The position numbers and the translations under genes are program-made. 5,687 nucleotides of DNA, taken from Anaerohabitans sp036788095 (GTDB taxonomy: Bacteria > Zhuqueibacterota > Zhuqueibacteria > Residuimicrobiales > Residuimicrobiaceae). The notes beneath the pieces are model-generated. The model was not told the DNA's origin. It saw nothing but the letters and a program-made list of their open reading frames with translations, and did not search any database. The stretch is taken from NCBI GenBank assembly GCA_036788095.1, contig DAIQOA010000255.1:1-5687 (forward strand). The letters run 5' to 3'. This document shows positions 1-5,687 of this stretch, in pieces (positions within the stretch are counted from its first letter, which is position 1; each line of letters opens with the position of its first letter).

Positions 1-610
1 TGCTGCTCAGACGGCTGTCTGGCGCAAAGGGCCGCCACAACCGTCTGCTGGTATGCAACAGGTCCAAATGGAGAAAACGGCTCCAGTCCATAGGGACCCG
101 ATTGAGAACGCAGCGATTGTGCAACAGGGGCAGATCAAAACTTTTGCCATTATAGGACATCAGTCCAGTCACGTCCTCCAGCCATTCAACCACGCCGGTG
201 AGCATCGCACGCTCCTGAAAAAAATCGTGCATAAAGAACTGCCGCACCAGCACAGAGGTTTCCTGCAAACGAGCCACGCCGACCAGAAAAGCGCAGGTTC
301 CAGTGCCACCCGCCAGCCCTGTGGTCTCGGTGTCGATCCACGCCGTGTGCAACGGTTGCAGACGGTCCAGAATCCGGTTTTTTCCAATGCAGACGAAGTC
401 AGTGGGCTGCAGATCCAGGACGGCTTCAAGGTCGGGCCAATCCTGAAAAGCGAATGTTTTCTCCCGCAGCCAATAATCACCTGCGGAGGAGCTCCTGCGC
501 TCCAGCCCCAGTGTTTCAATCCCGACCAGGCCATCCCGGTCAGCCGGTGTCTTTGCAATCGTTGGAGTGGTTTGCTGCAGTGCGCGCAGCTTTTCGATAA
601 CAGATGACAT
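1..610 (-). CDS. mrfB: MrfB/YprB-like DEDD-family DNA exonuclease, 3'-truncated by the window edge
   Basis: Reading the minus strand from the ATG at 610-608 gives 203 open codons running off the left edge, so only the N-terminal half is present (B. subtilis MrfB/YprB is roughly 410 aa). Seen: a leader of about 85 residues, then an RNase H-fold exonuclease core. Exo I is IDTETTGLAGGTGT with D93 and E95; Exo II is SYNGKSFDLPLL with D159; DLLHTSRRLW (D183) follows and is typical of the YprB family. The Exo III HxxxD motif and any C-terminal TPR-like part would lie outside the window. Known for the family: MrfB is a metal-dependent exonuclease working with the MrfA helicase in repair of mitomycin C damage in Bacillus. 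It follows the mrfA-like gene by 24 bases in the same reading frame, which supports the pairing. No ATG, GTG or TTG occurs in frame between the helicase stop and this ATG, which fixes the start. A run of seven T (positions 219-226 region) lies in the coding strand without breaking the frame. Confidence -1.
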   Translation of the reverse strand, partial: MSSVIEKLRALQQTTPTIAKTPADRDGLVGIETLGLERRSSSAGDYWLREKTFAFQDWPDLEAVLDLQPTDFVCIGKNRILDRLQPLHTAWIDTETTGLAGGTGTCAFLVGVARLQETSVLVRQFFMHDFFQERAMLTGVVEWLEDVTGLMSYNGKSFDLPLLHNRCVLNRVPMDWSRFLHLDLLHTSRRLWRPFAPDSRLSS

Positions 611-634
611 ACTGTTCGGCCGTTCGCTCCAGGT
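611..634 (-). promoter_or_regulatory. mrfA-mrfB intergenic gap with a distant GGAG ribosome-binding site
   Basis: These 24 bases separate the helicase TGA (637-635) from the exonuclease ATG (610-608). The only Shine-Dalgarno-like sequence is GGAG at 630-627, with 16 bases before the ATG, longer than the usual 5-9. Re-initiation by ribosomes finishing the helicase is therefore a plausible way the exonuclease is translated. There is no room for a promoter or terminator. The gap is a whole number of codons (eight), so both genes are in the same frame. Confidence -1.
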
Positions 635-2944
635 TCAGCTGAGGTGGGCCATAAAGGACAGCAACAAAAGAGCGCCTGCTTTGCCGGCTTCTCCCACCTC
701 CAGCGCAGGCCCGACGCAGGAAGGACAACCGTTTGTACACGGACAGGCTTGAACCAGATCATAGCCCGCTTTCGCGATCTCTTGATGAATCTGATATAGC
801 TTTTTACAATATCCCACCCCTCCGGGATATACCTCCCAGATAAAAACAGTAGGTAACTGGGAATGTGTAGCGCGCATCATGGGCAAGACCGACAGGTCGC
901 GAGGATCTGTCATCAGATAAAGCGGCGCGACGTTCGCCAGCACGTTGGCGACGGCTTTGAGCGCATCGCCGAACTCTTGCTGCGGCATGTGCAGCTCTTC
1001 GTAAAGCTGATCCGGAAATCCAAACCAGAATCCCTGGGTGTGCATGGTCAATTCCGGCAGGGCGATCTTGGCCCACCCCACGTTCTCGTGGGTATGAAAT
1101 TTGATTTTCTTATACATCGTGGCAATGCTGGTCACCGCCACTTCGCCCCAGCCGGCGCGCCCGGCGCCGACCGGTCGCTCCTCGCTGATCTCGAGGAGCT
1201 TTAAATCCGATTTGAGCTGGGCGTCGGTATAATAATCGACGCTCACCTGATGAACATAGGCTTTTCGCCGCGGCCAGTCCAAATGATCGACATGGTATTG
1301 CCGGCTTTCATGCAGGTAGATGGCGCCGTCATGCACCATCAGTGGCGCCGCAAAGAGGTCCAGTTCTCCGATCACTTTCTCTTCGGCCGTGGTTTTGTCG
1401 ATGATCACCACATTCTCTTCCGCGGCACTGCGCAGCGATACGGCCTCTGCCGGATAGACTTCAGCCATCCAATGCCAGCGATCCTCTGAGAGATGGAGAA
1501 CACGGTTCTCCTGCAAAAAACCTAGAATCTCCTGGGTGCTGTCAACGCCGCCGGTTTGATTCCAGCCTTCGCCAAAGCGCTCGGTCGTCGTGAACGGCAG
1601 TTCAAAAGCGGCGCACTTGATGTGGCTGAGCAGGATCAGCAGATTGTCCGGATTCAGCAGGCCGGCCTCCGGCGATTGACTGAACAGGTACTCCGGATTG
1701 CTCATCAGATACTGCTCCAGCGGCGCCGACGAGCCGATGAGAATCGCCACCGAGGTTTCGTTGCGCCGGCCCGCGCGACCGGCCTGCTGCCAGGTGCTGG
1801 CGATCGTCCCGGGATAACCCGCCAGAATACAGGTCTGCAGTTGGCCGATGTCGATGCCGAGCTCCAGCGCATTGGTGCCGACCACCCCGAGGATGGTCCC
1901 CTCGCGCAATCCCTTTTCAATCTCTCGGCGTTGCAGCGGCAGATAACCGCCTCGATATCCGCGCACCAGGTGGGGAGATTTTTTGAAACGGCGCATGACC
2001 TCTTTCAAATAGGTCACCAGAATCTCCACTCGCAAACGGCTTCTGGCGAAGACGATGGTGGGAATGTCCTGGGCGAGAAAACGGGCGGCGAGACTTTGCG
2101 CCTCCTTGATATAGGAACGCCGGATGCCCAGCTCCTTGTTCACCACCGGAGGATTGTACAGAATGAAATGCTTGGCGCCGCTGGGCGCTCCGTTGCTCTC
2201 AATGAGATGCATGGGCTCGCCGGTGATATGCTCGGCAAACTCGAGCGGATTGGCAATGGTCGCTGAACAGCATATGAAGGACGGCTCGCTGCCATAAAAA
2301 CGGCAGATGCGTTTCAAGCGCCGGATCACGTTAGCCAGGTGGCTGCCGAAAACGCCTCGGTAATTGTGAATCTCATCGATGACAATGTAGCGCAGGTTCT
2401 CAAACAGCTTGACCCAGAGCGTATGATGCGGCAGAATGCCGGTGTGCAGCATGTCCGGATTGGTGACCACGATATGGCCGGAAGTGCGGATGGCCTTGCG
2501 TGCGGTGACCGGCGTATCGCCGTCAAAAGTATAACTCCTGATGTCAAACGAGAGTTGCGGCGACAACAGGGCAATGACGCTATGCAATTCAGCCACCTGA
2601 TCCTGCGACAGCGCTTTGGTGGGAAACAGATAAAGCGCGCGGCTGTCCTGCTGTTTCAAGACCGCATCCAGAACCGGCACATTATAGCAAATGGTTTTGC
2701 CTGAGGCCGTGGGCGTAACGATCACCGTGTTACGTCCTTGCAGGATGGTCTCGATAGCGGCGGCCTGATGGGAGTAGAGCGAACGAATACCATGCGCCTG
2801 CAATGCACTCTTGAGCCGGCTGTCGAGCGCTTGGGGATACTCGGCCCATATCGGCTGCCTGGCCGGGAGTTCTTTCCATAACGAGACCTTTTCCATGAAA
2901 CCCCGGTCCCGCTTCAGGTAATCCAGCAATTGATCGATGGTCAT
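635..2944 (-). CDS. mrfA: MrfA/YprA-like DEAD/DEAH-box DNA helicase with C-terminal four-cysteine (DUF1998/MZB) domain
   Basis: 769 aa, complete, close to the B. subtilis MrfA length of about 750. Superfamily 2 helicase motifs appear in order: SLYSHQ (55-60), Walker A TPTASGKT (77-84), Ia FPTKAL (107-112), Ib TNPDML (161-166), Walker B box DEIH (190-193) within DEIHNYRGVFGSH, SAT (227-229), motif V GTNALELGIDIG (356-367) and motif VI QQAGRAGRR (386-394). The C-terminus carries CPCTNGCPSC, with C734, C736, C740 and C743 as the expected metal site of the DUF1998 domain. In B. subtilis the family is an ATP-dependent 3'-5' DNA helicase acting with MrfB on mitomycin C lesions; the protein should be cytosolic. 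The frame stays open upstream to 3142, but that extension is out-of-frame reading of the preceding gene's conserved domain. The ATG at 2944, overlapping that gene's stop as ATGA, gives a normal MrfA N-terminus (MTIDQLLDYL). Family assignment is firm; the exact lesion repaired in this organism is inferred. Confidence -1.
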   Translation of the reverse strand: MTIDQLLDYLKRDRGFMEKVSLWKELPARQPIWAEYPQALDSRLKSALQAHGIRSLYSHQAAAIETILQGRNTVIVTPTASGKTICYNVPVLDAVLKQQDSRALYLFPTKALSQDQVAELHSVIALLSPQLSFDIRSYTFDGDTPVTARKAIRTSGHIVVTNPDMLHTGILPHHTLWVKLFENLRYIVIDEIHNYRGVFGSHLANVIRRLKRICRFYGSEPSFICCSATIANPLEFAEHITGEPMHLIESNGAPSGAKHFILYNPPVVNKELGIRRSYIKEAQSLAARFLAQDIPTIVFARSRLRVEILVTYLKEVMRRFKKSPHLVRGYRGGYLPLQRREIEKGLREGTILGVVGTNALELGIDIGQLQTCILAGYPGTIASTWQQAGRAGRRNETSVAILIGSSAPLEQYLMSNPEYLFSQSPEAGLLNPDNLLILLSHIKCAAFELPFTTTERFGEGWNQTGGVDSTQEILGFLQENRVLHLSEDRWHWMAEVYPAEAVSLRSAAEENVVIIDKTTAEEKVIGELDLFAAPLMVHDGAIYLHESRQYHVDHLDWPRRKAYVHQVSVDYYTDAQLKSDLKLLEISEERPVGAGRAGWGEVAVTSIATMYKKIKFHTHENVGWAKIALPELTMHTQGFWFGFPDQLYEELHMPQQEFGDALKAVANVLANVAPLYLMTDPRDLSVLPMMRATHSQLPTVFIWEVYPGGVGYCKKLYQIHQEIAKAGYDLVQACPCTNGCPSCVGPALEVGEAGKAGALLLLSFMAHLS
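2941..2944 (-). other. ATGA stop-start overlap coupling the PEP enzyme to the helicase
   Basis: The TGA of the PEP-utilising enzyme (2943-2941) shares bases with the ATG of the helicase (2944-2942). A weak AAGAG Shine-Dalgarno-like stretch sits about five bases upstream (around 2950-2954). This arrangement is typical of translational coupling and argues that the two proteins are made together. Confidence -1.
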
Positions 2945-5328
2945 GGGGTCTCTTTTACAAGATGAATGGTTCCGGCGCCGCCATCCACTTTGACCATGGC
3001 GCCCGGTTTGATCAGAGCGGTAGCATGGGAAACGCTGGTGACGCTGGGAACGCCGAATTCCCGGGCCAGAATGGAGGCATGGGACAGAACGCCGCCCACT
3101 TCCAAAACTAGAGCGGAGATCTGGTGAAAGACCGGCGTCCACGCCGGATCGATAGATCGGGCGATGAGAACACTGTTCTTGGGAGCGGCAAAAGCCTGCT
3201 CACAGGTGAGCGCAATATAGGCAGGCCCTAACGCGACGCCCCGGGAAACAGGGACGCCCTTAAAGATCTTCTGCGCTGCAGGCGTGTGGTGATTGCCGGT
3301 GGATGTGCTCCACTGGGCTGAAAACTCCTTCCTCTGCTGAATGAGAGAAGCGTAGGTTTGCGCCGATGTTTGGGCAGTTGCGTCTTCCAGTTCCTGTTTA
3401 GTTAGATAGAAGACATCCGACGCCGTTCCCAGTATGCCCAGACGCTGCAGATGATCGGCCATGTGCAGCACCAGCCTTCTGCTCTGCGCTAAAATCCGCT
3501 GCCAGATATCCCGTTGATTTTCCCGCAGCAGAGTAAAAATTTGCGCACGGCTCAATAGATAGGAGAATATTTTGGCATAGATCGGCCTGAGAAAAGGATT
3601 TCGAGAGTTTGCAATTAGTCCGGTACACTCCAGTTCCGCTTCTTTTCTTTTCTGAATAGCATGAAGTAGAGATTTACCGTTGCTCGAACCCTCCTGGGCA
3701 AAGTGCAGGCGCGTGCCGAATTCAACGATTCGGCTTTTGCTTTCAGTCCAGGTCGGATAACTGATATCCAAACTCTCGGAACGATGGCCATATAGACTGA
3801 AATATTCATCCCAATTCTCCGGCGTATTATACCTGCTTTCCTGCAATTTAAGGAGATGCAGATTGGCCAACACGGTCTGGTTATTCTCAAGGCCGGACAG
3901 AAGCTTTTGGGCTAAACTCGCACGGTCCTGCAAGGGCATGGCCAGCCCAATTATTTTTGACAGCAGCTCATAGTAAAGGTCAGCAAAAGTAATGCTCCAT
4001 CGATGAATAGAGAGAAACTGATCACTTAACTCGATGGTTTTATTGAGATACTCTTTTACCTCTGCAATCATGCAATTGCCTAAATCTGCCTCATGTATTA
4101 CTTTAAGGTTCGATTGGCAGGTTCGGTGAAAAGTACCCCACTTGTGCAAGTGAAAAAAAGGAAGCCAATCCAAATTTTTGCCAACAAGCCGGGTAATAAG
4201 ATAAGGGGTGGCTTTGGCCAGAGCTATCCACCATAGTGGGGACCGCTGCATCAGGCCAAGACTGTTCTTTTTGTCCTCAGATATGAACCGCAATGGAATG
4301 ATGGAATATAAGGATTGAAGCACGCGCAGTTGACTGAAAGGGAGGCCTGCGCTGATTCTGGTAAGATGCTCTGCTTGAGCCAGATCATCAAATCCCATAA
4401 ACCAGAGAGGATCGCGGAAAGCGTTTTTTTCCAGAATATCACGAATCAAGCTCCAGCCCAGAACAGAAACAGGGCCGCTGAATCGTTCGACAAAGAAATA
4501 GTTGACATACTCTATCCGATTTTCATCCCATAATCGTTGCCCTTGTGCAAACGATGCGGTAATCGGTCTTGCCTGTACAATCCACAATCGGTTTTGTGAA
4601 TCGATAGCCCACTCGATATCCTGAGGGCCGCCCAGCCGTTTTTCGATTTCGAGCCCGGTGAGAAACAAGGTTCGCAATAGTTCGATAGATGCCGGATTCG
4701 ACAATCGACCCTTTTCCGAGTGAGACAGGGGGAGTCCGGATGAACGCTTGAATTCGATGCGATACGGCTCTTCCCTCCCCTCCATCAGATGCTCCCCAGT
4801 CTGATGAACGTATTCTACCAGCATGTGATCATCGGCGGAACTGGGATTTTGCGTAAAAAGAACGCCGGCGAACTGCGCGGCGATCATCGGCTGCAGAATT
4901 ACCGCCATCGCCGGATCGCTTGGCTGCATTTGGCCTGGATAGGCGTTTTCAGCCGGCGTATATCCGGATTGAACGACCGCGTAAATGCCGTCGAGGATCT
5001 GACTAGGGTTCATCAGATGCAGCAGCGATTTGAATTGCCCGGCAAATGAGTAGCGGGCCGTATCTTCGGCCAGCGCAGAAGATCTTACGGCATAGCCCGT
5101 TTCTGAGGGATGTTTGCTGCAAAACTGTACGATGATTTCCAGAAGGCGGCGGTCCGCGGCAGCGGATCGGGTGGTTAATGCGGAACAGACATAGGTCGGC
5201 AAGACCACAAAGTCAGGCACTCGAATGCCATGGTGCTTGAGTACAGCCAGACGTGATGCTTTTCGCCCTGTCCATTCGGTGCGGAGTGCGGCTTTTGTGT
5301 GTGAGCCAATGCTCCAGGACCTAGCCAT
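2941..5328 (-). CDS. PEP-utilising / PEP-pyruvate-binding domain enzyme with RPH-like architecture, substrate unknown
   Basis: 795 aa, complete. Residues about 15-258 are an ATP-grasp PPDK_N domain: GRKASRL with K23 as the expected nucleotide-binding lysine, VRSSALAED (R82), SFAGQ (95-98), ILQPMIAAQFAGVLFT (144-159), DIEW (E239) and VQARPIT (Q252, R254). Residues about 260-685 are a mostly helical-looking middle domain I cannot name beyond GHRSESLDISYPTWTE (514-529) and DVFYLT (638-643), both recurrent in PEP-utilising enzymes. Residues about 688-791 are the swivelling phosphohistidine domain, GGVLSHASILAREFGVPSV, with H750 as the predicted phospho-carrier. With the His domain last and no TIM-barrel PEP domain, it is not a PEP synthase or PPDK; the layout matches rifampin phosphotransferase, which uses ATP to phosphorylate a small molecule via phosphohistidine, releasing AMP and Pi. 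The substrate here is unknown. The ATG at 5328 was chosen because it overlaps the upstream stop and puts K23 where the family has it; the longer open frame to 5484 is out-of-frame reading of the upstream gene. Codons in the middle domain are more AT-rich than in neighbours. Confidence -1.
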   Translation of the reverse strand: MARSWSIGSHTKAALRTEWTGRKASRLAVLKHHGIRVPDFVVLPTYVCSALTTRSAAADRRLLEIIVQFCSKHPSETGYAVRSSALAEDTARYSFAGQFKSLLHLMNPSQILDGIYAVVQSGYTPAENAYPGQMQPSDPAMAVILQPMIAAQFAGVLFTQNPSSADDHMLVEYVHQTGEHLMEGREEPYRIEFKRSSGLPLSHSEKGRLSNPASIELLRTLFLTGLEIEKRLGGPQDIEWAIDSQNRLWIVQARPITASFAQGQRLWDENRIEYVNYFFVERFSGPVSVLGWSLIRDILEKNAFRDPLWFMGFDDLAQAEHLTRISAGLPFSQLRVLQSLYSIIPLRFISEDKKNSLGLMQRSPLWWIALAKATPYLITRLVGKNLDWLPFFHLHKWGTFHRTCQSNLKVIHEADLGNCMIAEVKEYLNKTIELSDQFLSIHRWSITFADLYYELLSKIIGLAMPLQDRASLAQKLLSGLENNQTVLANLHLLKLQESRYNTPENWDEYFSLYGHRSESLDISYPTWTESKSRIVEFGTRLHFAQEGSSNGKSLLHAIQKRKEAELECTGLIANSRNPFLRPIYAKIFSYLLSRAQIFTLLRENQRDIWQRILAQSRRLVLHMADHLQRLGILGTASDVFYLTKQELEDATAQTSAQTYASLIQQRKEFSAQWSTSTGNHHTPAAQKIFKGVPVSRGVALGPAYIALTCEQAFAAPKNSVLIARSIDPAWTPVFHQISALVLEVGGVLSHASILAREFGVPSVTSVSHATALIKPGAMVKVDGGAGTIHLVKETP
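5321..5328 (-). other. ATGGCTAG overlap of the URO-D-like stop and PEP-enzyme start
   Basis: The upstream gene ends CAA AAT GGC TAG (TAG at 5323-5321), and the ATG of the PEP-utilising enzyme (5328-5326) lies inside it in another frame. No convincing Shine-Dalgarno sequence precedes this ATG (the upstream bases are GAGTTGCTGCAGCAAA), so translation probably depends on ribosomes arriving from the upstream gene. Confidence -1.
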
Positions 5329-5687
5329 TTTGCTGCAGCAACTCGCTGATATAAAAAACGTTTTCTTTGGGCGTTTCATAGGGAAGAACGCCGGTGCCGA
5401 TGCAGACCTTCTCACGTTGTGCGGCCAATGCGAGCAGCCGCCGAACTTCCAATGCAATCTCCTCCCGCGTGCCCTCGGAGACAATGCGCGAAATCATATT
5501 AATCCGGATCATCACATCGGGATGGGCGGCGGCCTTATCCATAAACTGCTGCTGGTCGGTCTCAGCCGGACAGATCAGATAGGCGGCGCCGGTGGAGCAG
5601 AGTTCATTCACCAGCAGGGCCGTATCGCCGCCGATGATCAGCGCCGGCGTGAAGCCCTGTATGCGGCCGGCCGAGGCAACCAGTTGC
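5321..5687 (-). CDS. Uroporphyrinogen decarboxylase-superfamily protein, C-terminal fragment (5' end outside the window)
   Basis: The frame is open from the window edge; 121 complete codons end at TAG 5323-5321. The fragment starts QLVASAGRIQGF, continues ALIIGGDTALLVNELCSTGA, then INMISRIVSEGTREEIALEV and ends VCIGTGVLPYETPKENV. The order (a GGD/CGD-type strand, a T-G-A-x-x-L helix, a G-T-x-E-E helix, then GTG...TPxENV) is the C-terminal half of the URO-D TIM barrel. Within that superfamily, HemE decarboxylates uroporphyrinogen III in haem synthesis, and the MtaA/CmuA branch transfers methyl groups from corrinoid proteins. Against HemE: GTG stands where HemE has GHG. Against the zinc methyltransferases: LIIGGD stands where they have an HxC pair. 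It is probably a paralogue of unknown reaction, since the N-terminal half cannot be examined. There is a GTG codon at 5611, but homologous-looking sequence continues upstream, so it is not the start. It overlaps the next gene by 8 bases and is likely an earlier gene of the same operon. Confidence -1.
   Translation of the reverse strand, partial: QLVASAGRIQGFTPALIIGGDTALLVNELCSTGAAYLICPAETDQQQFMDKAAAHPDVMIRINMISRIVSEGTREEIALEVRRLLALAAQREKVCIGTGVLPYETPKENVFYISELLQQNG

Noticed and set aside
1556..2266. A 236-codon plus-strand open frame opposite the helicase, and similar long plus-strand frames at 53-607 and 863-1204
   Set aside because: They are antisense to genes with clear conserved motifs, their translations show no recognisable domain and low complexity typical of mirrored codons, and GC-rich coding DNA often leaves the opposite strand open.
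2945..3142. A 66-residue N-terminal extension of the helicase frame
   Set aside because: It is out-of-frame reading of the phosphohistidine domain of the upstream gene, is Arg/Ser/Gly-rich without a family match, and the ATGA overlap start gives the normal MrfA N-terminus.
4423..4429. An in-frame A AAA AAC slippery heptamer on the minus strand, as in programmed -1 frameshift sites
   Set aside because: A -1 shift would end after about 60 residues and remove the catalytic His domain; no obvious downstream stem-loop or internal Shine-Dalgarno stimulator was seen, and the sequence simply encodes Glu-Lys-Asn in an AT-rich stretch.
4502..4534. TTGACA followed by CATAAT on the plus strand, resembling a sigma-70 promoter
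   Set aside because: The spacer is about 21 bases, too long, and it lies antisense inside a coding gene with no plus-strand gene after it.
2941..5328. Annotation as phosphoenolpyruvate synthase because of similar length (about 790 aa) and shared ATP-grasp domain
   Set aside because: PEP synthase has the phosphohistidine domain in the middle and a TIM-barrel PEP domain at the end; here the phosphohistidine domain is at the very C-terminus.
5329..5484. A 52-residue N-terminal extension of the PEP-utilising enzyme
   Set aside because: It is out-of-frame reading of the C-terminus of the URO-D-like protein; the ATG at 5328 yields the usual family spacing to the ATP-binding lysine.

Overview
The window is one continuous stretch of minus-strand coding sequence from a bacterial chromosome. 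It holds four genes, two cut by the window edges, packed with almost no space between them. In transcription order (right to left) they are: the C-terminal end of a uroporphyrinogen-decarboxylase-superfamily protein (5321-5687), a complete PEP-utilising phosphotransferase-type enzyme (2941-5328, 795 aa), a complete MrfA/YprA-type DEAD/DEAH helicase with a four-cysteine C-terminus (635-2944, 769 aa), and the N-terminal half of an MrfB/YprB-type DEDD exonuclease (1-610, 203 codons visible). The junctions are an 8-base overlap, a 4-base ATGA overlap and a 24-base gap, which together look like one co-transcribed, translationally coupled operon. No promoter, terminator, RNA gene, mobile element, repeat array or CRISPR was found, and no stretch longer than 24 bases lacks a gene.

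The two left-hand genes form a recognisable pair. In Bacillus subtilis the MrfA helicase and MrfB exonuclease act together in excision of mitomycin C DNA damage outside the UvrABC pathway. Both proteins here keep the motifs expected for activity, as far as they can be seen. The PEP-utilising enzyme has an N-terminal ATP-grasp domain, an unrecognised middle domain of about 430 residues, and a C-terminal swivelling phosphohistidine domain. That is the architecture of rifampin phosphotransferase (RPH), not of PEP synthase or pyruvate phosphate dikinase, which end in a TIM-barrel PEP domain. Its substrate cannot be read from the sequence. The URO-D-like fragment lacks the HxC zinc-ligand signature of the corrinoid methyltransferase branch and the histidine of the HemE C-terminal motif, so its function is open.

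The organism is a bacterium of moderately high GC with strong local variation: sampled 60-base rows range from about 37% GC inside the PEP enzyme's middle domain to about 73% inside the helicase. The gene set does not fix the phylum. A URO-D paralogue beside these genes would fit a lineage outside the Firmicutes, perhaps an environmental or uncultured one, but this is only a guess. The most notable feature is the context: a DNA-crosslink repair pair directly coupled to an antibiotic-phosphotransferase-like enzyme. That raises the untested idea of a combined drug-inactivation and DNA-repair unit.
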